From Acidobacteriota bacterium (GTDB lineage: Bacteria; Acidobacteriota; Terriglobia; Terriglobales; Acidobacteriaceae), in NCBI GenBank assembly GCA_021851465.1, contig JAJZDL010000008.1, forward strand, positions 1-27,083: DNA of 27,083 nt, read 5' to 3'. Below the pieces are notes generated by a model, which was given only the letters and a program-made list of their open reading frames with translations, had not been told where the DNA came from and did not search any database. Positions 1-8,293 of this stretch are shown piece by piece. The translations under genes were made by a program, and so were the position numbers. How positions within the stretch are numbered: the first letter of the stretch is position 1; each line of letters starts with the position of its first letter.

Positions 1-698
1 ATCAGCCCCTTGGCGAGGACGCCGAGGGCGCAGCAGGCGGCGAAGGCGTAGCAGAGGAGCCGGAGAGTCGTGGACGACAGGGGCGGCGTTTGTGGGAGGA
101 AGGCTTTGGGGGGAGGGGTCAATGGAGCCGTTGCGGTTGAGAGGCGGCTTTGGGTGGAAGTAAAGATGAAGGCTTCTTCGATGCAATAGAAGGTCAAGAG
201 AGCGAGGGTGAGCCAGAGGCAGACGATTGCATCGGGGAGGAGGATGCGGGTGAAGAGGAAGATCCCTGGGCTGGAGAGTAGGATGAGCGCGGCGTAGAGG
301 CCTGCTTTTGTGCTGCGAAACGCGCGGCGGGCGAAGGCTTCGACGGTGAAGGCGAGGGCGAGAACGGCGAGGGCGAGTGGGATGCGGGCGGCGACGGCGA
401 GGCAGCGCGCGGCGGGGTAGCCGAGGAGCTGCGAAACGCGCATTGCGGCGGCCATCGACCAATAGAGCAGGGGCGCTTTCTCCAGGTAGCGGATGCCGTT
501 GGCGTAGAGGGTGATCCAGTCGTGGCGCAGCAGCATCTCTCTCGCGGCCTCGGCGTGGACGGAATCTGCGTCGTCGAGCAGGGCTGGCCTGAACAGGGTG
601 AAGCTGGCGTAGAAGGCGAGCCACAGCGCGAGCAGCGCAAGCGTATTGGCGAGCGTGCGCTTTGGGATGGGGGCCTGGAGTGCGATTTCCGACGGCAT
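1..698 (-). CDS. GT39/ArnT-like membrane glycosyltransferase, C-terminus cut by window edge
   Basis: Reading from the ATG at 698 (reverse strand), the frame stays open to base 1 and gives about 232 residues. It starts with a short cytoplasmic tail and a first hydrophobic helix. A periplasmic loop follows with the pattern LLDDADSVHAEAAREML, then GIRYLEKAPLLYW, the arrangement typical of GT39/ArnT-type transferases that move a sugar from a polyprenyl-phosphate carrier to lipid A, protein or another envelope acceptor. The two acidic residues in the first loop are the expected catalytic position of the family. More hydrophobic helices follow, and the visible part ends in VLAKGL, a segment common in this family. 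Acceptor and sugar cannot be told. It is divergent from the lipoprotein gene. An overlapping reverse-strand frame at 194-853 is low-complexity and is a shadow of this gene. Confidence 0.8.
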   Translation of the reverse strand, partial: MPSEIALQAPIPKRTLANTLALLALWLAFYASFTLFRPALLDDADSVHAEAAREMLLRHDWITLYANGIRYLEKAPLLYWSMAAAMRVSQLLGYPAARCLAVAARIPLALAVLALAFTVEAFARRAFRSTKAGLYAALILLSSPGIFLFTRILLPDAIVCLWLTLALLTFYCIEEAFIFTSTQSRLSTATAPLTPPPKAFLPQTPPLSSTTLRLLCYAFAACCALGVLAKGL

Positions 699-1010
699 GG
701 TTGGGCGCTCCGCTGTGGTGTTGGGAAGAGCGGCACAGGCTTTGTGTGCGCTCTCTGGGGAAAGGCTGCTCCAACGCGGGCGGGCATGCCATCTGGAGTG
801 TGCGAGTGTCGATCTTCCCCAACAATTCTGCTATTTGCCGGTTGCGGTGGCAAGCGGGGAGAACTCCGGGCCGGTACCGGTGCCTGTCGGCGCGACGAAC
901 CCGGCGCGGATATTTGCGTCGCGAGTGCACAACTTCTACACTGGGAGACAAGTAATCAGCGTCTGCGGTGTGACCGTTCAGCTATGGTTCCAGTTGGACG
1001 GGGAGGTTTA
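699..1010. other. Divergent intergenic region
   Basis: This 312-base gap separates the leftward glycosyltransferase from the rightward lipoprotein. Apart from a candidate promoter at 914-942 and a ribosome binding site at 1001-1006, I see no RNA gene, strong hairpin or repeat. A long frame crosses it only because the lipoprotein frame is open upstream of its true start. Confidence 0.6.
914..942 (+). promoter_or_regulatory. Candidate sigma-70 promoter for the lipoprotein gene
   Basis: TTGCGT at 914-919 and TACACT at 937-942 are separated by 17 bases. This would give a leader of roughly 60 nt before the ATG at 1011. The call rests on pattern only. Confidence 0.45.
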
Positions 1011-3599
1011 ATGCGTCGGTTCGTCTCGGTGTTTGTCCTGCTTCTGTCTTCGATCCCATTCGGCGTCTCGATCGCGGGGTGTTCTCACAATGCCCCGGCG
1101 CAGTTCTGCAATGGCGGAGACTCTGGGATGATGACGGCCCAGGCCGCAACCATCACAATGCAGCCGATCGTGTATGGGATATCCCTGAACTATGCGGAGA
1201 TCGGGCAGATGCAGAGGCCCACGGCGACCGACTGCAAGGGGGCGACCGTCAGCGAGCAGGCATACGTCTATGGAACCACGAACATGACCATCGCTGACGT
1301 ACAGCCGACGACGGGACGGCTGTGCGGGGGGACGTGGAACCGCAACACGGGCGGCGGCATTCCGGATTTTACCTACTGTATGCCGACCGACAATTCAGGC
1401 GTGGCATATATCACCGCAAGCGCGGACGGAGTGACGAGCAACCCGATCGCCATCTATGTGCATCCGGTTGTCACTGGCATTGTGCTGGGCGGCACCGCAC
1501 CCGGCCCGTGTTCCACCGACCCGACCACGCTCTGCGCGACGGATTCCAGCCAGGCGAATGGCTGCTCGATTCAGGACGACATCACGTCGTTTTCCATCGC
1601 GAACAATGTGGTTACCTTTCTTGCCGCGAACAGTTTTACGGCAGGAGAGAGCGTGACCGTCGCGGGCCTCAAGGTTGGTACCTATCTCAACGGGCAGACA
1701 CTGACGGTGCTGTCCGCCGGCCTGAGCGCGACCCAATTTGAAGCGGCATTTACCCATGCAAACGTGGCGCCAACCGCCGACGCGGGGACTGCGACGCCAG
1801 CGGGGGTTGCGGCGCCTCCGCCCTATATTGGGACGGCCTGCCTGTCGCAGGGGACGACCACGCAGCTTGTGTCTCGCATCTACGCGGGCACGGGCGCGAA
1901 CCGCACCAACATCAGTTGCCTGGCGGGACATCTGCAATATGCCGTGCAGGGATCGTCGTCGCTCACGACCATCTCGCCGGTCATCAGCGTCGACCAGAAT
2001 GGAGTGGCCACGGCAGAGCTTCCTGGCTCGGTGTTGATCTCGGCGAACCTGTCGGATGCGGCCAGTTCTGCGGGGTTCTTCTCGACCTGTCCACCGGCGT
2101 CGATCACCTTCAGCTCGACTGGAACGACGGGCAATCCGGTGGTTGTGAATGAGAACACTCCGCAGCCACTGGTCGCCACAGCGGTGGACACCAACGGTGT
2201 GACCCTGACCGGGCTGTCGCTTGAGTATGTGTCGTCCACACCCTCCACGATCCCCGTCACAGTAAGTTCGACGGGTGCGGTGACGGTAGATCCCCCCTTG
2301 GCGGGCACTGCCTCGATCACCGCAATATGCCAGCCGCCCAGTTGCAACACGGCGTCCTACAATCAGATCGGACTCTTCGGCAACGGCCTTCCGATCTCCT
2401 CGAACGCAGTGAATGTAACGGTGCCCGGTACCAACAGCACGGTTCTGTACATGGCCAGCACGCAGTCGCTGGATATGACACAGGTTGACTTTACGACCGG
2501 GGTGCTCGCACCGCCCTTTCTGTTGCCGTATGTGCCGAACTCCATGGTTATCAGCACCGATGGCAGAACCATCTATATGGGCAGTTCAGATGGCTTGATG
2601 GTGTTGAATACCTTGAACACGCTGACCATCTCACGGACGGACGTTACGTCTCCGGGCACTGTGCTCGCCTTGTCGCCGAACGAGGGCATCGTCGTGATCA
2701 CCGATCCGGTGCGGCAGATCACCGAACTGGAGAGCTCCGCGGGCGGCATCATCTCCACCTACGGAGCCGTTGGCACCTCCGCCGAGTTCTCTCCAGACAG
2801 CCAGACCGTGTATATCACCGCGGGCAACCAATTGCTGGTGTATTCGACATTTACTGGATGGACCAGCATCGCTCCCGCGACGACGGCAGGGACTCCGGTG
2901 ACGGGCGTCGCGGTGACAGTGCCCGCTGTTGGGGCATACTTTGCGGGGCCGACCACGACGGCGCGCAGCTACTGCCCGCTGAGCACGCCCACAACGGTGA
3001 ATGGCGTGACCAACGAGGCCAACGTCTTCTATCCACCGGCAGACAGCTCGCCGGCCATCACCGACCAGATTGCCGCGACCAACGACGGGATGCATGTGCT
3101 TGGCGCGACGGTGACGCCCACGCCAACGCTGAACGACCTTCGGGTGAACATCCCGAATGGCAACAACAACGGGGCCGCAACCGGCGTTGCCTGCCCCGCG
3201 ACCGGAACGCTGAACTTCTCGAACACACTCACGACCACCCTTCTGTCGCCGGTGAAGGCGACGGCGATTACAGGGGTCTTGCCAACGTCGGACTCGTCGG
3301 TTGCCTTTATTACCTACACTGGCACGGGCGGCGTTCTGCCGGCCTATGCGCCCGCAGCGACCGGACCGGGCACGACCACCTACATCAAGCTCTCCGGCGC
3401 GGCGACGGCACCGGTTGCGGGCGTCATCAGTACGGACAACACGACGTTGTATGTGGGAACCTCGGGGGACAACCTGGTTCACATTATCAATCGCAGCACA
3501 CTGACCGACACCTCGACGCTGACACCCAACCTGCCCGGTGCCTCCGGTGCCACCGTGCCGGTCAACCTGCTGGTGCAGAAGCCGCGCCCGACGACGTAG
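1011..3599 (+). CDS. Secreted lipoprotein with Ig-like and beta-propeller-like regions
   Basis: The product has 862 residues and begins with a lipoprotein signal: two arginines, a hydrophobic stretch, and the lipobox SIAG-Cys with the lipidated cysteine at residue 24. It should be anchored in a membrane facing the periplasm or outside. The start at 1011 is chosen because it directly precedes this signal and follows GGGAGG at 1001-1006; the frame is open further upstream but that part is not signal-like. The first half is Thr/Ser/Val/Gly-rich beta sequence with bacterial Ig-like features. From about residue 480 there are repeated surface-propeller patterns of the type VLYMAST, TIYMGSSDGLMVLN, TVYITAGNQLLVYST and TLYVGTSGDNLVHI, as in YVTN/NHL beta-propellers. 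Such proteins are abundant in Acidobacteriota. No catalytic motif is visible and the ligand is unknown. Confidence 0.8.
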   Translation: MRRFVSVFVLLLSSIPFGVSIAGCSHNAPAQFCNGGDSGMMTAQAATITMQPIVYGISLNYAEIGQMQRPTATDCKGATVSEQAYVYGTTNMTIADVQPTTGRLCGGTWNRNTGGGIPDFTYCMPTDNSGVAYITASADGVTSNPIAIYVHPVVTGIVLGGTAPGPCSTDPTTLCATDSSQANGCSIQDDITSFSIANNVVTFLAANSFTAGESVTVAGLKVGTYLNGQTLTVLSAGLSATQFEAAFTHANVAPTADAGTATPAGVAAPPPYIGTACLSQGTTTQLVSRIYAGTGANRTNISCLAGHLQYAVQGSSSLTTISPVISVDQNGVATAELPGSVLISANLSDAASSAGFFSTCPPASITFSSTGTTGNPVVVNENTPQPLVATAVDTNGVTLTGLSLEYVSSTPSTIPVTVSSTGAVTVDPPLAGTASITAICQPPSCNTASYNQIGLFGNGLPISSNAVNVTVPGTNSTVLYMASTQSLDMTQVDFTTGVLAPPFLLPYVPNSMVISTDGRTIYMGSSDGLMVLNTLNTLTISRTDVTSPGTVLALSPNEGIVVITDPVRQITELESSAGGIISTYGAVGTSAEFSPDSQTVYITAGNQLLVYSTFTGWTSIAPATTAGTPVTGVAVTVPAVGAYFAGPTTTARSYCPLSTPTTVNGVTNEANVFYPPADSSPAITDQIAATNDGMHVLGATVTPTPTLNDLRVNIPNGNNNGAATGVACPATGTLNFSNTLTTTLLSPVKATAITGVLPTSDSSVAFITYTGTGGVLPAYAPAATGPGTTTYIKLSGAATAPVAGVISTDNTTLYVGTSGDNLVHIINRSTLTDTSTLTPNLPGASGATVPVNLLVQKPRPTT

Positions 3600-3671
3600 G
3601 GCGGCAGGCAAGTCAGCGTACCGCGCGCTCCATTCATGCGCAAACAACACGGCGGTTGGCCTGCACAATGC

Positions 3672-3701
3672 CATGTCGGCTGCCTTCATGTCGGCTGCTT
3701 T
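3672..3701. repeat. 15-bp tandem duplication between convergent genes
   Basis: CATGTCGGCTGCCTT at 3672-3686 is followed at once by a copy differing in one base (3687-3701). It lies in the 149-base gap between the ends of the lipoprotein and the symporter genes. No terminator hairpin with a T-run is evident there. Confidence 0.7.
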
Positions 3702-3748
3702 ATTGATACGAACGATATGCGCATCGAGTGTCGGCCGCGTAGGCCGCT

Positions 3749-5062
3749 TTATCCGCCGGGCGGCCCGCCCCGCTTGCTCTCGAAACACAGCCGGGCCCGC
3801 TCGCCGTCGAAGGCGCGCTCCCACTTCGCAATGACGATGGTGGCCACGCTGCTGCCGATCACGTTCACCACGGCGCGCGGGACATTGACCAGGCGCTCGA
3901 CTCCCAGTAGAAGCACCATCGCGGCCACGGGGATGCGATGCATCGAGGCCAGCGTCGCAGCCAGCGTCACAAAGCCCGCGCCCGCGACGCCGCCAGACCC
4001 CTTCGAGGTGATCGCGAGCACAGCCATCAGTGTGACCTGTTCGCGCAGGCCGAGGTGGGTATTGGTCGCCTGCGCCAGGAAGAGCGCACCCATGCTCAGG
4101 TAGATTGCGGTGCCGTCGGCGTTGAATGTGTAGCCCGCGGGCATCACCATGCCGACCACCGTCTCGGCGCAACCCAGTTGCTCCAGCTTCAGCATCAGCG
4201 GCGCCAGCACGGCCTCAGACGACGACGTGCCCGCCGTAATCAGAACCTCGTCACGGATATAGACCAGCAGGCGCAGCAGGCTGAACCCGGCCAGACTTGC
4301 GATGCCGCCCAGCACCGCCGCCACAAACAGGATCGACACGGCCCAGGCCTCCGCAGTGAAGCGGACAAGCGGCACCAGGCTCACGACACCGTACTGGCCG
4401 ACGGTGTAGGCCATCGATCCCAGCGCGGCCAGCGGCGCCAGCAGCATCACCATGCGCACGATGCCGAACATGCCCTTGAGCAGCAGGTCCAGCAGATCGA
4501 CCAGCGGCTTCACGGTCGCGCGGATGGGCGTCAGCGCCAGGCCAAAGAGCACACCCAGTACGATGATTTGTAGAATGTTGCCGGTGACAAAGGGCCCGGC
4601 CACGCTGGGCGGAATGATGCCGAGCACGAAGGCCGCAATCCCCGACTGCTGCGCGGTCGCGGTGAAGCCGGTGATGGACGATGCATCGAGCGCCGCCGCG
4701 TCGATGTTCATGCCGCTCCCCGGACGCAGCAGGTTGGCCGCGGCCAGCCCCATCAGCAGTGCCAGCGACGACACCACTTCGAAGTAGACGAGCGCTTTTG
4801 CGCCCACCCGGCCCACCTCGCGCATGTCTCCCATGCGGGCGATGCCCACCACGACTGTGGCGAAGATGATCGGCGCAAGCGTCATGCGGACCAGTTGCAC
4901 GAAGCCGTCGCCCAGCGGCTTCAGCGCGACCGCCTGATGGGGAAAGAGCGCACCCACCGCGACGCCTAGCACGATCCCAACCATCACCTGCAGCCACAGC
5001 GGGCCCAGCATGGTTCGTTTTCGGGACGTGTTGTTCTCTCCGACCGGCCCGCCAGCGACCAT
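3749..5062 (-). CDS. DctA-type dicarboxylate:cation symporter (DAACS family)
   Basis: This 437-residue membrane protein matches the glutamate/C4-dicarboxylate symporter family along its whole length. Visible family signatures are TAGTSSSEAVLAPLMLKLE (serine-rich re-entrant loop), GYTFNADGTAIYLSM (transport helix 7), LAITSKGSGGVAGAGFVTLA (second re-entrant loop), and a late helix ending VVNVIGSSVATIVIAKWE. It would take up a di-acid with Na+ or H+ across the inner membrane. Two starts are possible: GTG at 5068, whose GTGA overlaps the stop of the upstream gene, or ATG at 5062, which has GGAG five bases ahead. I chose the ATG. The overlap with the D-tartrate dehydratase gene suggests translational coupling and that tartrate, or a related hydroxy-diacid, is the substrate. 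That substrate is inferred; DctA relatives usually carry succinate, fumarate and malate. Confidence 0.88.
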   Translation of the reverse strand: MVAGGPVGENNTSRKRTMLGPLWLQVMVGIVLGVAVGALFPHQAVALKPLGDGFVQLVRMTLAPIIFATVVVGIARMGDMREVGRVGAKALVYFEVVSSLALLMGLAAANLLRPGSGMNIDAAALDASSITGFTATAQQSGIAAFVLGIIPPSVAGPFVTGNILQIIVLGVLFGLALTPIRATVKPLVDLLDLLLKGMFGIVRMVMLLAPLAALGSMAYTVGQYGVVSLVPLVRFTAEAWAVSILFVAAVLGGIASLAGFSLLRLLVYIRDEVLITAGTSSSEAVLAPLMLKLEQLGCAETVVGMVMPAGYTFNADGTAIYLSMGALFLAQATNTHLGLREQVTLMAVLAITSKGSGGVAGAGFVTLAATLASMHRIPVAAMVLLLGVERLVNVPRAVVNVIGSSVATIVIAKWERAFDGERARLCFESKRGGPPGG

Positions 5063-5064
5063 GC

Positions 5065-6228
5065 TCACTCCGCGAGTTGCCGCATCACTTTAATCAGATC
5101 GGACTTTCCTTCAAAACCGATGCCCGGCAGCTCCGGCATCGTCACATGGCCATCCTCCACGCGCACGCCGTCGGGAAAACCGCCGAAGGGCTGGAAGAGG
5201 TCGGGATAGCTCTCGTTGCCGCCCAGCCCGAGTCCGGCGGCGGCGTTCAGCGCCATCTGGTGCCCGCCATGCGGCATGCATCGGCGCGGCGACCAGCCCG
5301 CGGCGCGGACCGCATCCAGCGTGCGCAGGTACTCGCACAGCCCGTAGGAGAGCGCGCAGTCGAACTGCAGCCAGTCGCGGTCCGCGCGCATTCCGCCGTG
5401 GCGCAGAAGGTTGCGCGCGTCCTGATGGCTGAAGAGGTTTTCGCCGGTGGCCATCGGCGCAGGATAGAACTCGGCCAGCGCGGCCTGCAGCGCATAGTCC
5501 AGCGGGTCGCCCGCTTCCTCGTACCAGAAGAGCGGATACTGGCGCAGCATCTTGGCGTACGCGATCGCCTGCTCTAGATTGAAGCGCCCATTGGCGTCCA
5601 CGGCCAACTGCGCGTCGCCGTCGATCTCGGCGAGCACCGCCTCGATGCGCTTGCGGTCGTCGGTGATCTCCGCGCCGCCGATCTTCATCTTGACCACGGT
5701 ATATCCGCGGTCGAGATAGCTCCTCATCTCGGCGCGCAGCGCGTCCAGGTTTTTGCCGGGATAGTAGTATCCGCCCGCCGCATAGACAAAGACGCGCGGG
5801 TCGGCCACGCGTCCGTGCCGCTGCGCCAGCAGCCGGAAGAGCGGCTGGCCCGCGATCTTGGCAACGGCGTCCCACACCGCCATGTCGATGGTGCCCACGG
5901 CGACCGAGCGCTCGCCGTGCCCGCCGGGCTTCTCATTGCGCATCAGCGCGCGCCAGATGCGGTCGGGATCGAGGTTGTCGCCCGCGTCGTCCAGCAGCGA
6001 CGCCGGATCGGCCTCGCGCAGGCGCGGCGCAAAGCGCTCCCGGATCAGCCCCCCCTGTCCGTACCGTCCGTTGGAGTTGAAGCCGTAACCGATGACGGAG
6101 CGGCCATCGCGCACGACGTCCGTCACCACGGCGACCAGCGACAGTGTCATCTTGGAGAAGTCGATGTACGCGTTGGCAATCGCGGAAGCGATGGGCAGCG
6201 TCACCTCCCGAATATCGACGATGCGCAT
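5065..6228 (-). CDS. tarD: D-tartrate dehydratase-like enolase-superfamily enzyme
   Basis: The product has 387 residues, the length of characterised D-tartrate dehydratase from Bradyrhizobium, and from memory it matches that protein closely throughout. The reaction would be D-tartrate to oxaloacetate plus water, with Mg2+. Expected residues are in place: Lys182 in VVKMKIGG, metal ligands Asp211 (VDANGRF), Glu237 (FWYEEAGDP) and Glu263 (ATGENLFS), and His320 in CMPHGGHQ. The N-terminal capping domain carries GYGFNSNGRYGQGG and GGHGERSVAVGTIDMAVWD. The ATG at 6228 is chosen because it follows a strong GGAGG-containing site and starts the family's usual MRIVDIRE; the frame extends upstream to 6315 without homology. 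It overlaps the start of the DctA-type gene, so uptake and dehydration are probably made together. Other acid-sugar dehydratases of the superfamily are the main alternative. Confidence 0.87.
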   Translation of the reverse strand: MRIVDIREVTLPIASAIANAYIDFSKMTLSLVAVVTDVVRDGRSVIGYGFNSNGRYGQGGLIRERFAPRLREADPASLLDDAGDNLDPDRIWRALMRNEKPGGHGERSVAVGTIDMAVWDAVAKIAGQPLFRLLAQRHGRVADPRVFVYAAGGYYYPGKNLDALRAEMRSYLDRGYTVVKMKIGGAEITDDRKRIEAVLAEIDGDAQLAVDANGRFNLEQAIAYAKMLRQYPLFWYEEAGDPLDYALQAALAEFYPAPMATGENLFSHQDARNLLRHGGMRADRDWLQFDCALSYGLCEYLRTLDAVRAAGWSPRRCMPHGGHQMALNAAAGLGLGGNESYPDLFQPFGGFPDGVRVEDGHVTMPELPGIGFEGKSDLIKVMRQLAE

Positions 6229-6348
6229 GGGGCTCTCTCCCTCCTCGGTTGAACTCCCATACGACGATACCGCAACGCGCCAGCCAATTGAAAACCCAGT
6301 TTGGCGGAGAGGCACGGTCGCCTGCTGGAAGCATGGCGGCGAGAGCGG

Positions 6349-7983
6349 TCAGGCTGGGTTTTGCAGGAGCCAGTAGAGGAAGCCGTCTACGATGGCCATG
6401 AGGGCGGCCTGGTTGAGGTCGCTGCTGACCCCGGCGGTGGTCCAGGGTTCGTGGCCCTCGGCGTGGAAGCTGACGGTGACGCGGACGTGGGCGGCGGTAT
6501 CGTTGGCGGTGACGTCGATGGCGGTGACGCTGAAGGTGTCCAGCTTCATGCGCGCGATGGCCGGGTACCACTTCTCCAGCTCCTGGCGCATGGCCTTGGT
6601 GAGGGCGTCGACAGGGCCGGAGCCTTCGGCGCGCGTGGTGGCGACTCGGCCGTCTGCGATGACGAGGGACATGGAGGCCTGCACATAGCGGTTGCCCGCC
6701 TCGTCGGACTCATCCAGAACGCGCCAGCCCTTGACGGTGAAGCTGTGCGGCAGGGTGTCGAGGAGCTTCATGCAGGCCAGGGTGAAGGAGGTCTCGCTGG
6801 CGGTAAAGCCCCCACCCTCGATCATGGCCTGGTTTGCTTCGAGGAAGGCCTGCGCCTGCTTTGCATCGAGCGGGACGCCGAGCGATTTGGAGAGCAGAAC
6901 AATGTTGGCCTTGCCGGACTGGCCGTTGACGCCGATGCGGGGGACGGCACCGACGCGCGCGGGATCGCACCAGAGGTATGCGCCGGGGTTTTTGTGTTCG
7001 CTGCTGCCGTGCATTCCGGCCCATGTGCCGAAGGCCCCTGGGCCGACGATGGGCGCACCGTGCGGCGGCTCCAGCGCGAAGGCGGCGAAGGCGGCGTGGG
7101 CGAGACCGGTAAGGCCAGCGAGCGAGTGGGGCGGGACGAACTCCGCTTCGCCGCGCAACTGCATACTGCCGATGACGGTGGTGAGGTTGACGTTGCCGCA
7201 GCGCTCGCCGGTGCCGAGGATGGTCCCCTGAATTTGCACGGCCCCGGCCAGGATGGCGGCGCGGGAGTTGGCGACTCCGAGGCCGCGGTCGGTGTGGCCG
7301 TGGAAGCCGAAGCGGGCATCGGGGTAGTCGCGGACGAGGCCGGTGAAGAGCTGCGCAACCTCCTCCGGGCTGGCCCCGCCGTTGGTATCGCAGGGGACGA
7401 TGCGGCTGACCTTCTGCTCGACGCACTGCGCGACCAACTGGTGGAAGTAGTCGAGACTGCGCTGGCGGAGTTCGAGATCACAGGGGAGGCCGTTCTCGCG
7501 GCGTCCGCAGACTGCGTCCATGGCGTGTTCGAGATCCACGAAGACTTCGAGGCCGTTGTCGTGGAGCCAGGCGATGGTCTCGCGCGCCATGAGGAGGTTC
7601 TCTTCGGGCGTGGTCTCCAGGGACTTGGAGACATCGAGCAGGCGGGACTTGACGACGACGACGGCAACCGGGACGCGCAGTTTGTGGCGGACCATGAACT
7701 GGACGTCGGGCCAGTCCTGGACCCTGGTGCCGCGGCCGCGCGACCTGCCGAAGAGCGCGAGCTTCATGGGCGCGGTATCTGTGTTCTGTAGCGCGGCCCC
7801 CAGGTCGGCGACGAACTGGTTGGCCCCGGCGAAGCCGATCTCTGCGTAGTGGACACCGAAGGCAGCCATGCGCTGGAGCAGCGCGACCGCGTTGGGCACG
7901 GAGATGTCGAGGTTGGGTTGCTGCAACCCGTCGCGCAGGCTGGTGTCGAAGATCTCGACCGTAGCGGTTCTGGATTGCAGCAT
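6349..7983 (-). CDS. cimA: (R)-citramalate synthase
   Basis: The 544-residue product belongs to the HMGL/LeuA-like family and fits citramalate synthase, which condenses pyruvate with acetyl-CoA in the threonine-independent route to isoleucine. An N-terminal TIM barrel shows the active-site opening EIFDTSLRDGLQQPN, the metal-binding GFHGHTDRGLGVANS, and GTILGTGERCGNVNLTTVIG. The C-terminal part (about residue 380 onward) has the LeuA dimerisation/regulatory domain, ending in SSDLNQAALMAIVDGFLYWL. The LRDG.QQ variant and overall length favour citramalate over 2-isopropylmalate synthase. The start is ATG 7983, 23 nt after the CCA end of tRNA-Cys, with a GGGGA a few bases ahead; the frame's upstream extension runs through both tRNA genes and is not used. 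No promoter is visible in the 23-nt gap, so transcription probably comes from the tRNA promoter. Confidence 0.88.
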   Translation of the reverse strand: MLQSRTATVEIFDTSLRDGLQQPNLDISVPNAVALLQRMAAFGVHYAEIGFAGANQFVADLGAALQNTDTAPMKLALFGRSRGRGTRVQDWPDVQFMVRHKLRVPVAVVVVKSRLLDVSKSLETTPEENLLMARETIAWLHDNGLEVFVDLEHAMDAVCGRRENGLPCDLELRQRSLDYFHQLVAQCVEQKVSRIVPCDTNGGASPEEVAQLFTGLVRDYPDARFGFHGHTDRGLGVANSRAAILAGAVQIQGTILGTGERCGNVNLTTVIGSMQLRGEAEFVPPHSLAGLTGLAHAAFAAFALEPPHGAPIVGPGAFGTWAGMHGSSEHKNPGAYLWCDPARVGAVPRIGVNGQSGKANIVLLSKSLGVPLDAKQAQAFLEANQAMIEGGGFTASETSFTLACMKLLDTLPHSFTVKGWRVLDESDEAGNRYVQASMSLVIADGRVATTRAEGSGPVDALTKAMRQELEKWYPAIARMKLDTFSVTAIDVTANDTAAHVRVTVSFHAEGHEPWTTAGVSSDLNQAALMAIVDGFLYWLLQNPA

Positions 7984-8006
7984 CTGTCCCCAAGCCGATG
8001 AACGAT

Positions 8007-8081
8007 TGGAGGCGCGGGCCGGGATCGAACCGGCGCATAAAGGTTTTGCAGACCTCTCCCTTACCACTTGGGTACCGCGCC
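8007..8081 (-). tRNA. tRNA-Cys(GCA)
   Basis: The reverse strand folds as a standard cloverleaf: acceptor GGCGCGG/CCGCGCC, short D-stem CCC/GGG, anticodon stem GAGGT/ACCTT around loop CTGCAAA (anticodon GCA), and T-arm GCCGG-TTCGATC-CCGGC. The discriminator base is U, as expected for cysteine tRNA, and CCA is encoded (8007-8009). Confidence 0.96.
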
Positions 8082-8149
8082 TCGCTTGGCCTGCGCTCTC
8101 GCGCACACCTATTTGCATGAGGAAGAGTGTATCGCAGACGGGCTGAAAC

Positions 8150-8224
8150 TGGAGCGGGAGACCGGGGTCGAACCGGCGACATCTTCCTTGGCAAGGAAGC
8201 ACTCTACCACTGAGCTACTCCCGC
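8150..8224 (-). tRNA. tRNA-Gly(GCC)
   Basis: The reverse strand gives acceptor GCGGGAG/CTCCCGC, D-arm GCTC/GAGT-type, anticodon stem CTTCC/GGAAG around TTGCCAA (anticodon GCC), and T-arm with TTCGACC. U73 and an encoded CCA (8150-8152) follow. It lies 68 nt upstream of tRNA-Cys on the same strand and shares its promoter. Confidence 0.96.
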
Positions 8225-8236
8225 TCACCAAGTTGA

Positions 8237-8265
8237 AGTATATCGGTATGGGTAGCCACGGTCAA
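8237..8265 (-). promoter_or_regulatory. Near-consensus sigma-70 promoter of the tRNA-Gly/tRNA-Cys/cimA unit
   Basis: On the reverse strand TTGACC (8260-8265) is followed after exactly 17 bases by TATACT (8237-8242). The tRNA-Gly 5' end is 12 bases further on. This is the best promoter in the window. Confidence 0.82.
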
Positions 8266-8293
8266 CGCGCGGGGCGGGCAGGTCGAGAAATGT

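Noticed and set aside
194..853. Reverse-strand frame of 219 codons at the left edge
   Set aside because: It is Ser/Pro-rich without any domain; another reverse frame in the same bases gives a clear GT39 N-terminus ending at base 1.
2631..4172. 513-codon reverse frame across the lipoprotein and symporter genes
   Set aside because: Arg/Gly/His-rich translation typical of an antisense shadow in GC-rich DNA; both real genes it crosses are well supported.
7984..8202. Upstream extension of the cimA frame
   Set aside because: It runs through both tRNA genes; the conserved N-terminus begins at 7983.
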